The notes below the pieces were generated by a model. That model was not told the DNA's origin, did not search any database, and saw only the letters and a program-made list of their open reading frames with translations. Source: Mycobacterium alsense (GTDB taxonomy: Bacteria > Actinomycetota > Actinomycetes > Mycobacteriales > Mycobacteriaceae). Taken from it: a stretch of DNA of 64,000 nt. Each line of letters starts with the position of its first letter. Within the stretch, counting starts at the first letter, position 1. Location of the stretch: contig NZ_MVHD01000012.1 in the NCBI RefSeq assembly GCF_002086635.1, positions 54,495-118,494 of the forward strand, given 5' to 3'. Position numbers and translations under genes: made by a program. Of this stretch, positions 1 to 8,463 are shown piece by piece.

Positions 1-138
1 CTCGCCGAGCTGGCGGCTGATCAGGACCTGCACGCCTACGCCGCGCAGCCCGTCACCGATGAGGAACAGGTGCTGGCTCAGATCGCCGAGTGGGGGCCCG
101 CCGAGGACTGGGCCGACTGGGCCGATGCGGCGCGGTGA
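1..138 (+). CDS. MazE-type antitoxin, C-terminal part (partial at window edge)
   Basis: An open frame from the first base ends in WADWADAAR then TGA at 136-138. It overlaps the start of the downstream mazF-like toxin by 14 bp in another frame, the usual layout of mycobacterial mazEF pairs. Only 45 residues are visible. They are acidic and tryptophan-rich, as in the toxin-wrapping tail of small MazE antitoxins. The DNA-binding N-terminus lies outside the window. The assignment rests mainly on the toxin next door. A degraded copy of the same tail (DWADAAR) occurs near 26.5 kb. Confidence 0.6.
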   Translation, partial: LAELAADQDLHAYAAQPVTDEEQVLAQIAEWGPAEDWADWADAAR

Positions 139-433
139 GCTGTGGTTCGCCGCCACCCCAGGCGGGGACCGACCGGTGCTCGTATTGACCAGAGATCCCG
201 TCGCCGATCGTATCGGCGCTGTGGTGGTCGCCGCGCTCACCCGAACCCGCCGTGGGCTGGTGTCCGAGCTGGGGCTCACCGTGGCCGACGACGGCGTGCC
301 CTCCGACTGCGTAGTCAACTTCGATAACGTGCACACGTTGGCGCGCAGCGCGTTTCGCCGCAAGATCACCCGATTGTCCCCGGCGCGTCTCCACCAAGCC
401 TGCCGCATACTGCGGGCCAGCACCGGGTGCTAG
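125..433 (+). CDS. MazF-family mRNA interferase toxin
   Basis: This 102-residue protein starts MRRGELWFAATPGGDRPVLV, the typical MazF/PemK opening with the GDRPVLVL strand. It continues with RDPVADRIGAVVVAALT and the VNFDNVHTL segment found in mycobacterial MazF proteins. MazF toxins are sequence-specific endoribonucleases that cut mRNA or tRNA and are held inactive by MazE. ATG at 125 is chosen because it gives normal MazF length and a 14-bp overlap with the antitoxin. An in-frame upstream ATG at 59 would add residues unlike the family. The gene looks intact. Confidence 0.85.
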   Translation: MRRGELWFAATPGGDRPVLVLTRDPVADRIGAVVVAALTRTRRGLVSELGLTVADDGVPSDCVVNFDNVHTLARSAFRRKITRLSPARLHQACRILRASTGC

Positions 434-1197
434 GCCCGCCAACACCAATCGTGATCGGCCCCGATCCGACACCAACACCGACGAGCCGCCTCGCCAACAC
501 AGGAGATATCGATAGGGCTCTGTGAGCAGCAACTGGCACGCCGTTGAGACGGCTATGAAGCTGGGCCATGACAAACGCCCAGACGTGGCAGTGGTGGCGA
601 ATACCCCAGCTCGCCGATAACACCATCACAATGAGGCCCCGCGCACAATGAGCCCCGCGCTGGTTGGTTCCTTCCGTGTGAGTGACTGTGGCGGAGTCTC
701 ACCAGAAGCGGCGCACTGATGACCGGCCAGTCGCGATGTTGATGAGCCAGTGCGGCAGGTCCGGTGTAGCGGTGACGAGCCGGTGAGACGACTCGAGGCA
801 CATCACGGGTAGGTTTTCAGTCATGATGCTGCGGATCTCGAATCACGTCTCGGCACTCTCGACGTCATCTACGACAACCTTGAGCTGTTGGCCCCGCCAG
901 TGCATGCCGACACCGATCTTGCGCCTGCGGTAGTGGCGCTTTCTGTCCACGAGGTGACGCGTACCGCGGACCGGTCCGAGCGCCGTGGTGGTGGATCGCC
1001 GGATGCGATCTTGGGAAACGCTTGGTAAACGTCGACGGGCCAGCTGCTGGCCAGGCCGTAACGCCAGATCGCCGCGATACGGAATTCGCTGAACTCCATC
1101 GCGTACACCACACCGAGGCCGAGTCGACCAGCAGGCTAAAAACTGAACGCATTGTTTAGTCGCATGGACGCTGCTGACCAGCCCGAACCGAGAACAA
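434..1197. other. Gap between mazF and the first gjpA terminator; no confident gene
   Basis: No open frame here looks like a known family. A short open frame without a usual start, about 811-1027 on the plus strand, reads LESRLGTLDVIYDNLEL and may be a relic. Bases 595-642 resemble, in inverse orientation, bases 7683-7728, again suggesting an accessory-DNA relic. The minus-strand frames have poor codon composition. Confidence 0.4.
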
Positions 1198-1235
1198 TCG
1201 GCCCCCTCCGCCAGATAACTCACGGAGGGGGCCGA
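1198..1235 (-). terminator. Hairpin terminator of gjpA copy A
   Basis: A perfect 13-bp stem (TCGGCCCCCTCCG with its complement) encloses a 12-base loop containing AGATAACTC. It lies 46 bp past the stop codon of copy A. The same loop core recurs in the terminator of copy F (24199-24238). Confidence 0.8.
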
Positions 1236-1280
1236 CCGCCGTTGGCGGTCACCGGCTCGTATCGGCGACCTGTACCGGAC

Positions 1281-2513
1281 TCAGAGGAGCTTGAGAAGGT
1301 TGGAGATCAGCAACCCGATGTTGCTGGTCAACCATGCGCCGGCCTGCCCCAGCAGCGATGGAAGATTCGACACGATCGAGGGGATGCTTTGCAGTACCTG
1401 CGTCAGTCCAGCGCTAAGGTCGTTGACCACAGGAGTCAAAGATGGCCAGCCATTTTGCAGCTGATTCACAAACCCCTGGAAGGCAGTCGTAAGACCGCCG
1501 CTGTTCGTGAAGCCCTTGGTTATGGAGCCGTTCGCAACCTGCACCGCCCCCGGGCCAACCATCGCCTGCGAGAGCTGCGGACCCAACACGTTGAAAGCCC
1601 AGTTAAACAGCCCAGTCGGAGTCAGCAACTTAGTTGGGGATGAACTAAGCAAGCCATTGTTACCGTTGATTCCATTGACCAAGGCATTCACCACTGCGCC
1701 CGGGGTGTTGATCAGGTTTGAGACCGCCCCGACCGGGTCCCCGGTGGTCCAGCCACTGTAAACAGCTTGGAGGCTAGTGCCCAGAGCCTGTTGCATGACG
1801 TTGGGCAGAGCAAGCGCGACATAGACACCAGCGCCCGACAGGAACGGCGAAGCGGGCCCGAACAGATAGTTGGCCGCGCCGTCGAGCACATGCGCCTCAT
1901 TGGCGAGGATGTTGGGAATGTTTTCGAGCGGCATCCCGATGCTCGTAAACGCATTTCCCCAGAACGCACTGTATAGGGAGCTAATTGCACCCGATATGTT
2001 GCCCGCTGCATAATCGTTGAGCGCAATGTTGAGGAGCGGCTGAAAATTCCCAGGGCGCGTCGAGGTAAAGAAGTTGACTGCGTTCTTCGCTGACGTTTGG
2101 TACGCCCCGACGTAGATCCCTGCATCCTCGAGCCAGTTTGCCCCGACTTGCTGCAACACGGGGAATGGAAGCTGGCTCCACCTATTAAAAATCGTCTGGA
2201 TATTGGTGCCTGCCGTCGTGAAGGTGTCAACCCAGGTCTGGATGGGAAGGGGGAGGCCGGTTGAGGCGACGGGGAGCGCGGCCGCTGCTGCACCGCCGGC
2301 GAGTGAGGCGAGCTGGTTCTCCACGCCGGCGAAGAGGTCCATCATGCCGCTGGCGGCGTCGGTCAGCTGGATCTCGGACACGTTGACCTGCGGGAGGTGC
2401 CGGGCGACGTCGAGTTGGGGTGCGTGCTGGGTCATCGGGGCGGCGGCGATGACCGCCGCGCTGGCCAGCGCCAGGCCGGCGGTGATGTGGGGGCGGCGGG
2501 CTGCGAGGTCCAC
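1281..2513 (-). CDS. gjpA: GjpA-type outer membrane porin-like protein, copy A
   Basis: A 410-residue exported-type protein. The N-terminus (LAARRPHITAGLALASAAV) is a short basic stretch plus hydrophobic segment, followed by the family signature DVARHLPQVNVSEIQLTDA and MMDLFAGVENQLASLAGG. The C-terminus ends NLLKLL. Mycobacterial proteins of this type are annotated after the Gordonia porin GjpA, but pore activity is inferred from the family only. GTG at 2513 is chosen over the ATG six bases upstream because it lies 6 nt after a GAAGGAG ribosome binding site. Copy F is the closest paralog; they share IFNRWSQLPFPVLQQVGANW, SPTKL and the terminator loop. The upstream arm carried by other copies is replaced here by a recombinase gene. 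Confidence 0.75.
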   Translation of the reverse strand: MDLAARRPHITAGLALASAAVIAAAPMTQHAPQLDVARHLPQVNVSEIQLTDAASGMMDLFAGVENQLASLAGGAAAAALPVASTGLPLPIQTWVDTFTTAGTNIQTIFNRWSQLPFPVLQQVGANWLEDAGIYVGAYQTSAKNAVNFFTSTRPGNFQPLLNIALNDYAAGNISGAISSLYSAFWGNAFTSIGMPLENIPNILANEAHVLDGAANYLFGPASPFLSGAGVYVALALPNVMQQALGTSLQAVYSGWTTGDPVGAVSNLINTPGAVVNALVNGINGNNGLLSSSPTKLLTPTGLFNWAFNVLGPQLSQAMVGPGAVQVANGSITKGFTNSGGLTTAFQGFVNQLQNGWPSLTPVVNDLSAGLTQVLQSIPSIVSNLPSLLGQAGAWLTSNIGLLISNLLKLL

Positions 2514-2548
2514 GACCATCTCCTTCGTGTGTGTTCTAGCTGGTGGAA

Positions 2549-2567
2549 TGAGCTGAACGTACCTGAG
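2549..2567 (-). promoter_or_regulatory. Conserved leader block of gjpA copy A
   Basis: CTCAGGTACGTTCAGCTCA read on the minus strand, 36-54 bp before the GTG. The same 19 bases occur before copies B, D and E, and with one change before F. Together with the ribosome binding site this forms a shared 5' leader. Upstream of it the DNA becomes AT-rich (2570-2675) and unrelated to the other copies. Confidence 0.6.
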
Positions 2568-2675
2568 AATTATGTTGAGTAAATCGCATAAAAAAATGGT
2601 GCAATTAGCTGCGGTAACGGGTTTTCACAGCAAAAAAATTGCCTGAAGTGAATCCGGAATTATTATCGTTTTGAA

Positions 2676-3590
2676 GTGCTTGCTGGGGCCGCCAAACCTG
2701 AGGATCTGGTGGCACTTCTCCCGGGTTGGAAGCTGGCGATGCAGGCGGACCGCAAGGCGCCCTACACCATCGACTCCTACCTCCGCGGCACTCGCTACTA
2801 CCTCACGTGGTGCGAGGCCGAGCAGATGACCGCCCCCCTCACGAGGTCGGTGCTTCAGCGATGGATCAGTCACCTTCTGGAGTCGGGCGCCGAACCGGCG
2901 ACCGCGCGCAGCCGCCAGCAGGCCGTCCGCCGCTTCGCCGCATGGCTGGTCGATGAGGGGCAGATCGAGCAGAACCCCTTTCTGGGCCTCAAGCCGCCAA
3001 AGCTCGATACCAAGGTCGTCGAGCGCCTGAGCGACGAAGAGCTGCGCCTCATCATCAGGGCGTGCGCCGGCGAGGAACTCCACGACCGCCGTGACGAGGC
3101 CTGCCTGCGGCTGCTCGTGGAGACCGGGATGCGCGCTGGCGAACTCCTGGCACTGACTGTGCACGACGTCGATCTCGCGAGGCGCGTGGTCACAATCCGT
3201 AAAGGCAAGGGCGGCAGGGGCCGTCATGTCCCCTTTCAAGCACAAACCAGCGCAGCCATTGGCCGCTACCTGCGCGTGCGCCAACGCCACCGCCTCAGCG
3301 ACACACCGGCGTTGTGGCTGACAGAAACGGGCGGCCGGACTCGGTTGGGATACGCAGGCCTGCGGAACGCGCTGTTGGCGCGCGCCACACAGGCCGGCGT
3401 CGAAGGCTTTCATATACATAGGCTCCGGCACACTTTCGCCAGTCGGTATTTGTCCGCCGGGGGCAGTGAGGGCTCCCTGATGCAAGTGGCCGGCTGGCGC
3501 ACCCGGCAGATGGTGGATCGTTACAGCCGAGACACCGCCGCTGAACGGGCCATCAACGAGACGCGACGGTTGCGGCTCGGCGACCTGTGA
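2676..3590 (+). CDS. Tyrosine recombinase/integrase (XerC/D-like)
   Basis: A 304-residue site-specific recombinase. An N-terminal SAM-like core-binding domain covers about residues 10-100, and the catalytic domain follows from about 115. The catalytic set is complete: Arg153 in TGMRAGEL, Lys176 in RKGKGG, His248-x-x-Arg251 in HIHRLRH, Trp274 in AGWR and the nucleophile Tyr283 in VDRYS. Such enzymes integrate or excise mobile DNA, or resolve dimers. The GTG start follows AT-rich DNA with no clear Shine-Dalgarno. It stands alone between divergent gjpA copies A and B, so it is more likely the marker of a small integrated element than a housekeeping Xer. No excisionase or attachment repeats were recognised. 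Confidence 0.85.
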   Translation: MLAGAAKPEDLVALLPGWKLAMQADRKAPYTIDSYLRGTRYYLTWCEAEQMTAPLTRSVLQRWISHLLESGAEPATARSRQQAVRRFAAWLVDEGQIEQNPFLGLKPPKLDTKVVERLSDEELRLIIRACAGEELHDRRDEACLRLLVETGMRAGELLALTVHDVDLARRVVTIRKGKGGRGRHVPFQAQTSAAIGRYLRVRQRHRLSDTPALWLTETGGRTRLGYAGLRNALLARATQAGVEGFHIHRLRHTFASRYLSAGGSEGSLMQVAGWRTRQMVDRYSRDTAAERAINETRRLRLGDL

Positions 3591-4476
3591 AACAACCCAC
3601 CACTAAGCCGCTCGAATAGTTCCCGAGCAGCGCCCCGCACGACGGGCCACGGCCGCTTCGGCACCACCCATCGAGGCTGGCGCGCTGAGTTCCCGCTGAG
3701 GCGCCCCTTTCGGGCGCGCAACGATTCGCCCTGGTCAGGCGGAGAATTGATATGGCCGCTGTTATCGCGAAGCGCACCCTCGGCGGTTTTTCTAGCCATG
3801 CTCAGGCCGTCGCGCGTCTGAGGAACATCGGTTTCGCCGCTATCGCCAAAGCCGTCGGGCGAAGTGAACAAAGAGCTTGCGGAAACGAACTCGCACGAAC
3901 GCCGCGCCAGCAGATGATCGCGGTTGCCGACGGCTGCCGACGAATCAACCAGCCGCTCAACAACTTCCGAGCATTGCACCGATCCAACCCCGCCGTGCGG
4001 CGAGCCCCCGAGCAACACACGAGCAGTACCCGGATAGGCCGACCTCTTCCGGATTTCTCAGGAGCTGGGCGGTCGGCTCATCTCCCGTCCGCCACCGGGC
4101 CCTTTTTCGACCGAGGCACCACCGAATCGCTTCCCCGCCGCCCCTTTTTTCAGGCTTTTGTCCCGACGAGTTATTGCGGCGGCAAGCCGCGGGGCGACGT
4201 ACCGCTCGGGGCGAGTTGTCGCAGCAAATGGAGTAACTCGGGCATATAAGCAGGCAGGCGCCTATCTCAAGCGAAAATCAGTTAACCACAACGCGATAGC
4301 CCTTGCTACTCGTGAGTACTTTCACACTGAACTATTTGGGCGACGAACTCGATTTGCTATCTAACATGAGTCAAACAGGTTACCTGCACGTATCGGGAAC
4401 TCCACGGTTTGCGAACATAGCGCTTCCCAAAGCGATCGCGCAATGCTTAACCAAATGGTCACGGGCTTAGGTTCTT
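3591..4476. other. Non-coding stretch upstream of gjpA copy B with a marR 3'-end relic
   Basis: No intact gene is recognised. A small hairpin (GCGCCCCTTTCGGGCGC, 3701-3717) lies about 110 bp after the recombinase stop and may terminate it. Bases about 3900-3985 read RQQMIAVADGCRRINQPLNN, nearly the C-terminal tail of the MarR-family gene at 28992-29576. The dyad TTGC-GGCG-GCAA at 4174-4185 sits about 350 bp before the copy B start, where copies D, E and F carry GTTG-N5-CAAC. Confidence 0.5.
3900..3985 (+). pseudogene. Relic of a MarR-family regulator C-terminus
   Basis: The reading RQQMIAVADGCRRINQPLNN matches RQQMIAMGDSCRRINHPLNN at the end of the marR gene at 28992-29576, with matching nucleotides over most codons. 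No HTH part is visible upstream, so only the 3' end survives. Confidence 0.45.
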
Positions 4477-4495
4477 CTCAGGTACGTTCAGCTCA
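4477..4495 (+). promoter_or_regulatory. Conserved leader block of gjpA copy B
   Basis: CTCAGGTACGTTCAGCTCA, identical to the block before copies A, D and E, ending 34 bp before the GTG start. A GAAGGAG ribosome binding site follows at 4517-4523. Confidence 0.6.
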
Positions 4496-4529
4496 CTCGA
4501 TACCCGAAACACACACGAAGGAGATGGTC

Positions 4530-5771
4530 GTGGACCTCGCAGCCCGCCGCCCCCACATCACGGCCGGAGTCGCCCTGGCCAGCGCCGCCGTCATCGCCGC
4601 CGGCCCGATGACCCAGCACCTACCGAAATTCGATGTCGCGCAACACCTGCCCGAGGTGAGCGTGACCGAGATCAACCTCACCGACGCCGCCAACGGGATG
4701 ATGGACCTGTTCTCCGGCGTGGAGAACGAACTCGCCTCGTTGGCGAGCGGCGGAGCGGCTGCGGCTGCGGTGCCCGCGGCAGCCCTCACCGACTTCATCA
4801 ACCCCGCCGCGCTACCACTGCCCGTCGCAACCTGGGTCAACACCTTCCAGGCGGCCGGGACCAACCTCCAAACACTTTTCAACCAGGCCTCAGCAATTCC
4901 CTTCCCACTGGCGCAGCAGGTCGCGGCGAACATCTTGGGGTACGGGACGACGGAGTATATACAGCCATTTCAAAACGCCGCCACGGCCGCGGTAAATTAC
5001 TTCACGGGCACCAATAAGACCACTTACTTCCAGCCGCTCATCGCGGCCGCGATGAACGCGTGGGCCACCGGACACATTCAAACGGCGGTCACAAGCCTCT
5101 ACCGCGCGTTCTATTATGAGCCTATCTTCCAGATCGGCGAACCACTGTTTCCGATTCTGAAGATTCCCGGACAAATGATGCAGAACGTCACGGACGCAAC
5201 CAACTGGCTGTTTACCACAGGACTTTCGTCGATCGTGACCTCCGGAGTCCTTCAGGTCCCATCCACGGGATCGAGTGCGTTGGGTGGTGCCCTCCAAGCC
5301 GTCTACAACTCGTTCACGTCAGGAGACCCGATAGGGGGAGTGACGAATGCCCTCAACATCCCCGGCACGGTCATCAACCAGATGCTCAACGGGCTCTCGA
5401 CAAAGCCGGGGTACATTTTGGGCCTTATCAGCTCCGCTCCTAGTGGCATCACAACTTTTAACGCAAGCCCGGTTCAAGACTTCCTTGTGTCCTATCCCCG
5501 AGCGCTTGCTTCTTTGATCGCCAACAAAGGCTCACAGAACATCGTGGGGGGCGGCAGCCTGGCGACCGCGTTCCAGACGTTCGCGAACCAGCTAGTGAAC
5601 GGCTGGCCCTCCTTGAGTCCCGTCGTTAATGATCTCAGCGCGGGGCTGACTTCGCTTCTCCAAAATATCCCATCGGTTCTGTCGAACCTTCCGTCCACGC
5701 TGGGCAACCTTGCTGGAACGATCGCAACCCAGATCGGGTCGTGGGTCGCGTGGATTCTCAAGATGCTCTGA
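4530..5771 (+). CDS. gjpA: GjpA-type outer membrane porin-like protein, copy B
   Basis: A 413-residue protein of the family described for copy A: N-terminal LAARRPHITAGVALASAAV, signature VSVTEINLTDA, MMDLFSGVENELASLASGG, then a variable middle and a C-terminus with NGWPSLSPVVNDLSAGLTSL. The hydrophobic N-terminus suggests export. The middle diverges strongly from the other copies (FYYEPIFQIGEPLFPILKI), consistent with an old duplication. Start GTG 4530 is set by GAAGGAG six bases upstream. An in-frame ATG at 4443 would place the leader block inside the coding region and is unlikely. Three hairpins follow. Confidence 0.75.
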   Translation: MDLAARRPHITAGVALASAAVIAAGPMTQHLPKFDVAQHLPEVSVTEINLTDAANGMMDLFSGVENELASLASGGAAAAAVPAAALTDFINPAALPLPVATWVNTFQAAGTNLQTLFNQASAIPFPLAQQVAANILGYGTTEYIQPFQNAATAAVNYFTGTNKTTYFQPLIAAAMNAWATGHIQTAVTSLYRAFYYEPIFQIGEPLFPILKIPGQMMQNVTDATNWLFTTGLSSIVTSGVLQVPSTGSSALGGALQAVYNSFTSGDPIGGVTNALNIPGTVINQMLNGLSTKPGYILGLISSAPSGITTFNASPVQDFLVSYPRALASLIANKGSQNIVGGGSLATAFQTFANQLVNGWPSLSPVVNDLSAGLTSLLQNIPSVLSNLPSTLGNLAGTIATQIGSWVAWILKML

Positions 5772-5813
5772 GGGCAGTGGCGATTCACCGCCACGTCAAC
5801 TGATCACTCAGTG

Positions 5814-5845
5814 ATTGGCCCCCCTCTTTTGGGAGGGGGGCCAAT
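5814..5845 (+). terminator. Terminator of gjpA copy B
   Basis: The arm ATTGGCCCCCCTC pairs perfectly with its complement across a six-base loop, 43 bp after the stop. A smaller hairpin (GTGGCG/CGCCAC, 5777-5794) precedes it. Confidence 0.8.
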
Positions 5846-5924
5846 TGATTGTCGGCGATCGGCGGCCACGTTCGGCAGGGCCCGTGTGGGCGTTCGAGCA
5901 TCCGAAGAAGGTTGACGATTAATG

Positions 5925-5973
5925 GCGAGGCCCGTGCCCCCTATCTACACCGGATTCCGGACACGGGCCTCGC
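5925..5973. terminator. Long hairpin between the two gjpA-type terminators
   Basis: A 12-bp perfect inverted repeat (GCGAGGCCCGTG and complement) with a 25-base spacer. It is strong enough to block transcription, but its sequence differs from the gjpA terminators. Confidence 0.45.
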
Positions 5974-6007
5974 GACGATGCGCGCTAATTTCTTCATGTG
6001 TGGTGTG

Positions 6008-6090
6008 GGTCGGGCCCCCTTTCTTGTGGAAGGGGGCCCGACCGTTTGCTCCGTTCGCGTGTCGTCGCGACTGCTGTTGGCGACGCTAAA
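6008..6090 (-). pseudogene. 3' end and terminator of a deleted seventh gjpA copy
   Basis: Read on the minus strand from the insertion-sequence edge, this begins with a TAG stop and continues with a tail resembling the 3' UTR of copy E (shared CAGCAG and ACGCGAACG segments). It ends in a hairpin (6008-6043, arm GGTCGGGCCCCCTT) like the copy E terminator. The coding body is absent; the IS element starts about two bases upstream of the stop. Copy B and this lost copy would have been convergent, as E and F are today. Confidence 0.55.
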
Positions 6091-6141
6091 TGACCCGTCC
6101 CGGCGCGTCCGGAGGCTCCCGATCTTGGGAGGATCTGAGTC

Positions 6142-6465
6142 ATGGGACGTGTCAGCAAGTACCCCGACGAGCTTCGTGAGCGGGCGGTGCGCATGGTCGC
6201 CGAGGTGCGCCCGCAATACCCGTCGCAGTGGGCGGCGATCACCGCGGTCGCGGGCATGTTGGGGATCGGAACCCCGGAGACGTTGCGGACCTGGATCCGG
6301 CGCTCGGAAGTCGATACCGGCCAGCGTCCCGGTGTGACGACACAGATGGCCGAGGAGAACAAGGCGCTGCGCAAGGAGATCGCCGAGCTGCGTCGGGCCA
6401 ATGAGATCTTGAAAGCAGCGGCGATTTTCTTCGGGGCCGAGCTCGACCGGCCCGGGAGACGGTGA
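6142..6465 (+). CDS. IS3-family transposase OrfA
   Basis: A 107-residue OrfA. A helix-turn-helix region covers about residues 8-60 (YPDELRERAVRMVAEV) and a leucine-zipper-like helix about 72-95 (NKALRKEIAELRRANEILK), closing AAAIFFGAELDRP as in IS6110 OrfA. It binds the element ends and, when fused to OrfB by programmed frameshifting, makes the active transposase. It ends in a GTGA overlap with orfB. It appears intact. Confidence 0.88.
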   Translation: MGRVSKYPDELRERAVRMVAEVRPQYPSQWAAITAVAGMLGIGTPETLRTWIRRSEVDTGQRPGVTTQMAEENKALRKEIAELRRANEILKAAAIFFGAELDRPGRR

Positions 6466-7426
6466 TCCGGTTCATCGCCGAACACAAGGACCACCAGGTG
6501 GTCGGCCCCGACGGCGGGGCCGGGCTGCGCTGGGGTGTCGAGCCCATGTGTGCCGTGCTCTCCGCGCATGGGGTGCCGATCAGCCCGTCAACCTACTACG
6601 AGTGGATCGCCAAGACCCCGACACGTCGTCAGGTCCGTGACGCCGAGCTGGTCGAGATCATCACCGCGGCACGGGAAGACACGAAGAAGGGCCGGTTCGT
6701 CCAGACGCTGGGGTCACGCAAGTTGTGGATCTGGCTACGCGCCCAGGGCCACGATGTCGCCCGCTGCACGGTGGAGCGGATCATGCGCGAACAGGCGTGG
6801 GAGGGTGCACGGTACGGGTCCAAGCACAAGACCACCATCGCCGACGACAACCACGTCAGGTATCCGGATCTGGTGGACCGTCGGTTCTACGCCCCGGCGC
6901 CAAATCGGTTGTGGGTGGCCGACTTTACGTATGTGGCGATGTGGACGGGGTTCGTCTACGTGGCGTTCGTCATCGACGCCTACAGTCGCCGGATCGTGGG
7001 CTGGCGGGCGGCCAGGTCGATGACCACTGATCTGGTCCTCGACGCCGTCGAGCACGCATTCTGCACCCCCGCACCCAGGACGGCACCAGCCTGCGCGGGC
7101 TTATCGCGCACAGCGACGCCGGCAGCCAATACACCTCGGTGGCGTTCACCCAACGCCTCATCGACGAAGGCGTGGACCCCTCGGTCGGCTCGGTCGGCGA
7201 CGCCCTGGACAACGCACTGGCCGAGACCACCGTAGGGTCGTTCAAGAACGAAGTCATCCGCCGGCAAGGCCCCTGGCGTGACGTCAACCAGGTCGAGCTG
7301 GCCACCGCCGAATGGGTCGTGTGGTTCAACACCGAGCGACCGCACGAGTACCTCGACGACTTCACCCCCGAGACCGTCGAGAAGCTCCATTACCATCACA
7401 AACGCACCCCACCAAAGGCGGGGTGA
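6462..7426 (+). pseudogene. IS3-family transposase OrfB (frameshifted)
   Basis: An rve-type DDE integrase. The first Asp is in WVADFTYV, the second in AHSDAGSQYTS and the Glu in DNALAETTVGSFKNE. The reading frame breaks near 7065-7075: after VEHAFCT the first frame runs into CTPAPRTAPACAG, while the expected RTQDGTSLRGLIAHSDAGS continues in another frame to the stop at 7426. The second Asp and the Glu therefore lie in the shifted frame. Either the element is dead or the assembly has a homopolymer error in a C-rich run. Confidence 0.8.
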
Positions 7427-7465
7427 TTCAACTAATGCAGTCTCCGGACGCGCCGGGACGGGTCA

Positions 7466-7652
7466 CACCGCCCAACGGCCCGAGATCGCTTGGCGCCAGA
7501 TCGCGGCGATGCGCAATTTCTTTGTTCATGAATACTTCAACCTCGACCACGCCGTGGTCGAAGATGTCATCATCAATGACCTCGACCCCTTAAACACCGC
7601 CGTGAGTGGGCTGCTGGACATCACCGACGAGGACTCCGGTCCCAACCAGTAA
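7466..7652 (+). pseudogene. HepT/HEPN toxin, C-terminal fragment cut by the IS
   Basis: Directly after the IS right end the frame reads RPEIAWRQIAAMRNFFVHEY, then VVEDVIINDLDPL, the C-terminal half of HepT (DUF86). The RNFFVH stretch is the R-x4-H ribonuclease motif of HEPN toxins. The N-terminal helices and the MNT nucleotidyltransferase antitoxin are missing, and they are not on the far side of the IS, so the insertion was accompanied by a deletion. Confidence 0.75.
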
Positions 7653-7752
7653 GCCATCCACGGCCTAAGCCCACCGGCGCGGGCCTCATCGTGAAGGCAT
7701 AATCGGCGAGGTGACGTATTCGCCACCACTGCCAACCTCGGGACGTCGGTCA
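7653..7752. other. Spacer between HepT fragment and IS256 relic
   Basis: No gene is recognised. Bases 7683-7728 resemble bases 595-642 in inverse orientation; both encode a VVANT-x-RR-like stretch. Confidence 0.35.
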
Positions 7753-7905
7753 TATCCCAGTCTCACGGCCCGCGGCCAAGTCCACGGGCCTGGTGTACGC
7801 CGAGTTTGAGAACCACGGCGTCGGCGGCCACGAACGTGTAGGGGCTAGGGGCCGGCATCGAGGGGTCGCGTGCGAAACGCCTCGACGGCGCCGTCGAGTT
7901 CCTTG
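7753..7905 (-). pseudogene. IS256-family transposase relic, part downstream of the IS21 insertion
   Basis: On the minus strand this continues the frame broken at 14023: KELDGAVEAFRTRPLDAGP, a stop, then YTFVAADAVVLK after a 7-base insertion. These match the IS256/Mutator catalytic region around the first Asp. Removing one CCTTG copy and the IS21 element joins it in frame as SVMAKELDGAVEAF. No further homology is visible beyond about 7753. Confidence 0.7.
7901..7905. repeat. Left target-site duplication of the IS21 element (CCTTG)
   Basis: CCTTG directly abuts the left end (TGTTGACGACGG) and recurs at 14023-14027 directly after the right end. This marks a simple IS21 insertion into the IS256-type gene. 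Confidence 0.85.
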
Positions 7906-7967
7906 TGTTGACGACGGTCGAAAACTAGGCCAGGAGCGACGGTGAAAAGTAGGCCACGTGGTCGTGG

Positions 7968-8421
7968 TTATTGTGCCGTGTTGTCGGCTCTGGCGGAGGG
8001 CAAGGTGTCGATTCCGGTGTCCTTGAGGCGGTAGCTGGAGCCTTTGAGGGTCAGGACGTCGGCGTGGTGGACGATGCGGTCGATCATGGCTGCGGCTACC
8101 ACTTGATCTCCGAACACGTCACCCCAGCGGGCGAAGGGCAGGTTGGAGGTCAAGATCAGCGAGGCGTGCTCGTAGCGGCTGGAGACCAGTTGGAAGAACA
8201 GGTTCGCGGCGTCCTGTTCGAAGGGGATGTAGCCGACCTCGTCGACGACGAGCAGCCCGATGCGGCGCAGCTTGGCCAGCTCGGCCGGTAGTCGCCCGGC
8301 GTTGTGGGCGGCTTTGAGCCGGGCGACCCAGTCCACCGCGGTGGCGAACGCGATTCGGTGCCCGGCCTGTGCGGACTTGATCGCCAACCCGATCGCGAGG
8401 TGGGTCTTGCCAGTGCCCGCC
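7968..8421 (-). pseudogene. istB: IstB ATPase, C-terminal part (interrupted by Tn554-type element)
   Basis: It begins GTGKTHLAIGLAIKSA, the second half of the Walker A loop, and contains Walker B LLVVDEVGYIPF plus the IstB signature LILTSNLPFARWGDVFGD. The first half (residues up to LLGPP) is at 12371-12703. IstB is the AAA+ helper that directs IS21 transposase to its target. The break falls inside the GPPGTGKT codons, so neither half can bind ATP. Upstream in-frame codons to 8513 belong to the inserted element. Confidence 0.85.
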
Positions 8422-8463
8422 GTTATCGCGGGTTCGGGGGTGAGAGTGCCGCGTTCTGCCTGT

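Larger units (their letters stand above)
6091..7465 (+). mobile_element. IS3-family insertion sequence, IS6110-like
   Basis: A 1375-bp element with perfect 23-bp terminal inverted repeats at 6091-6113 and 7443-7465, beginning TGACCCGTCCCGGCG and resembling the IS6110 ends. It holds orfA and orfB with the IS3-type overlap. No 3-4 bp target duplication flanks it (TAAA left, CACC right). The two flanks come from unrelated genes, so an adjacent deletion or recombination has probably occurred. Confidence 0.9.
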
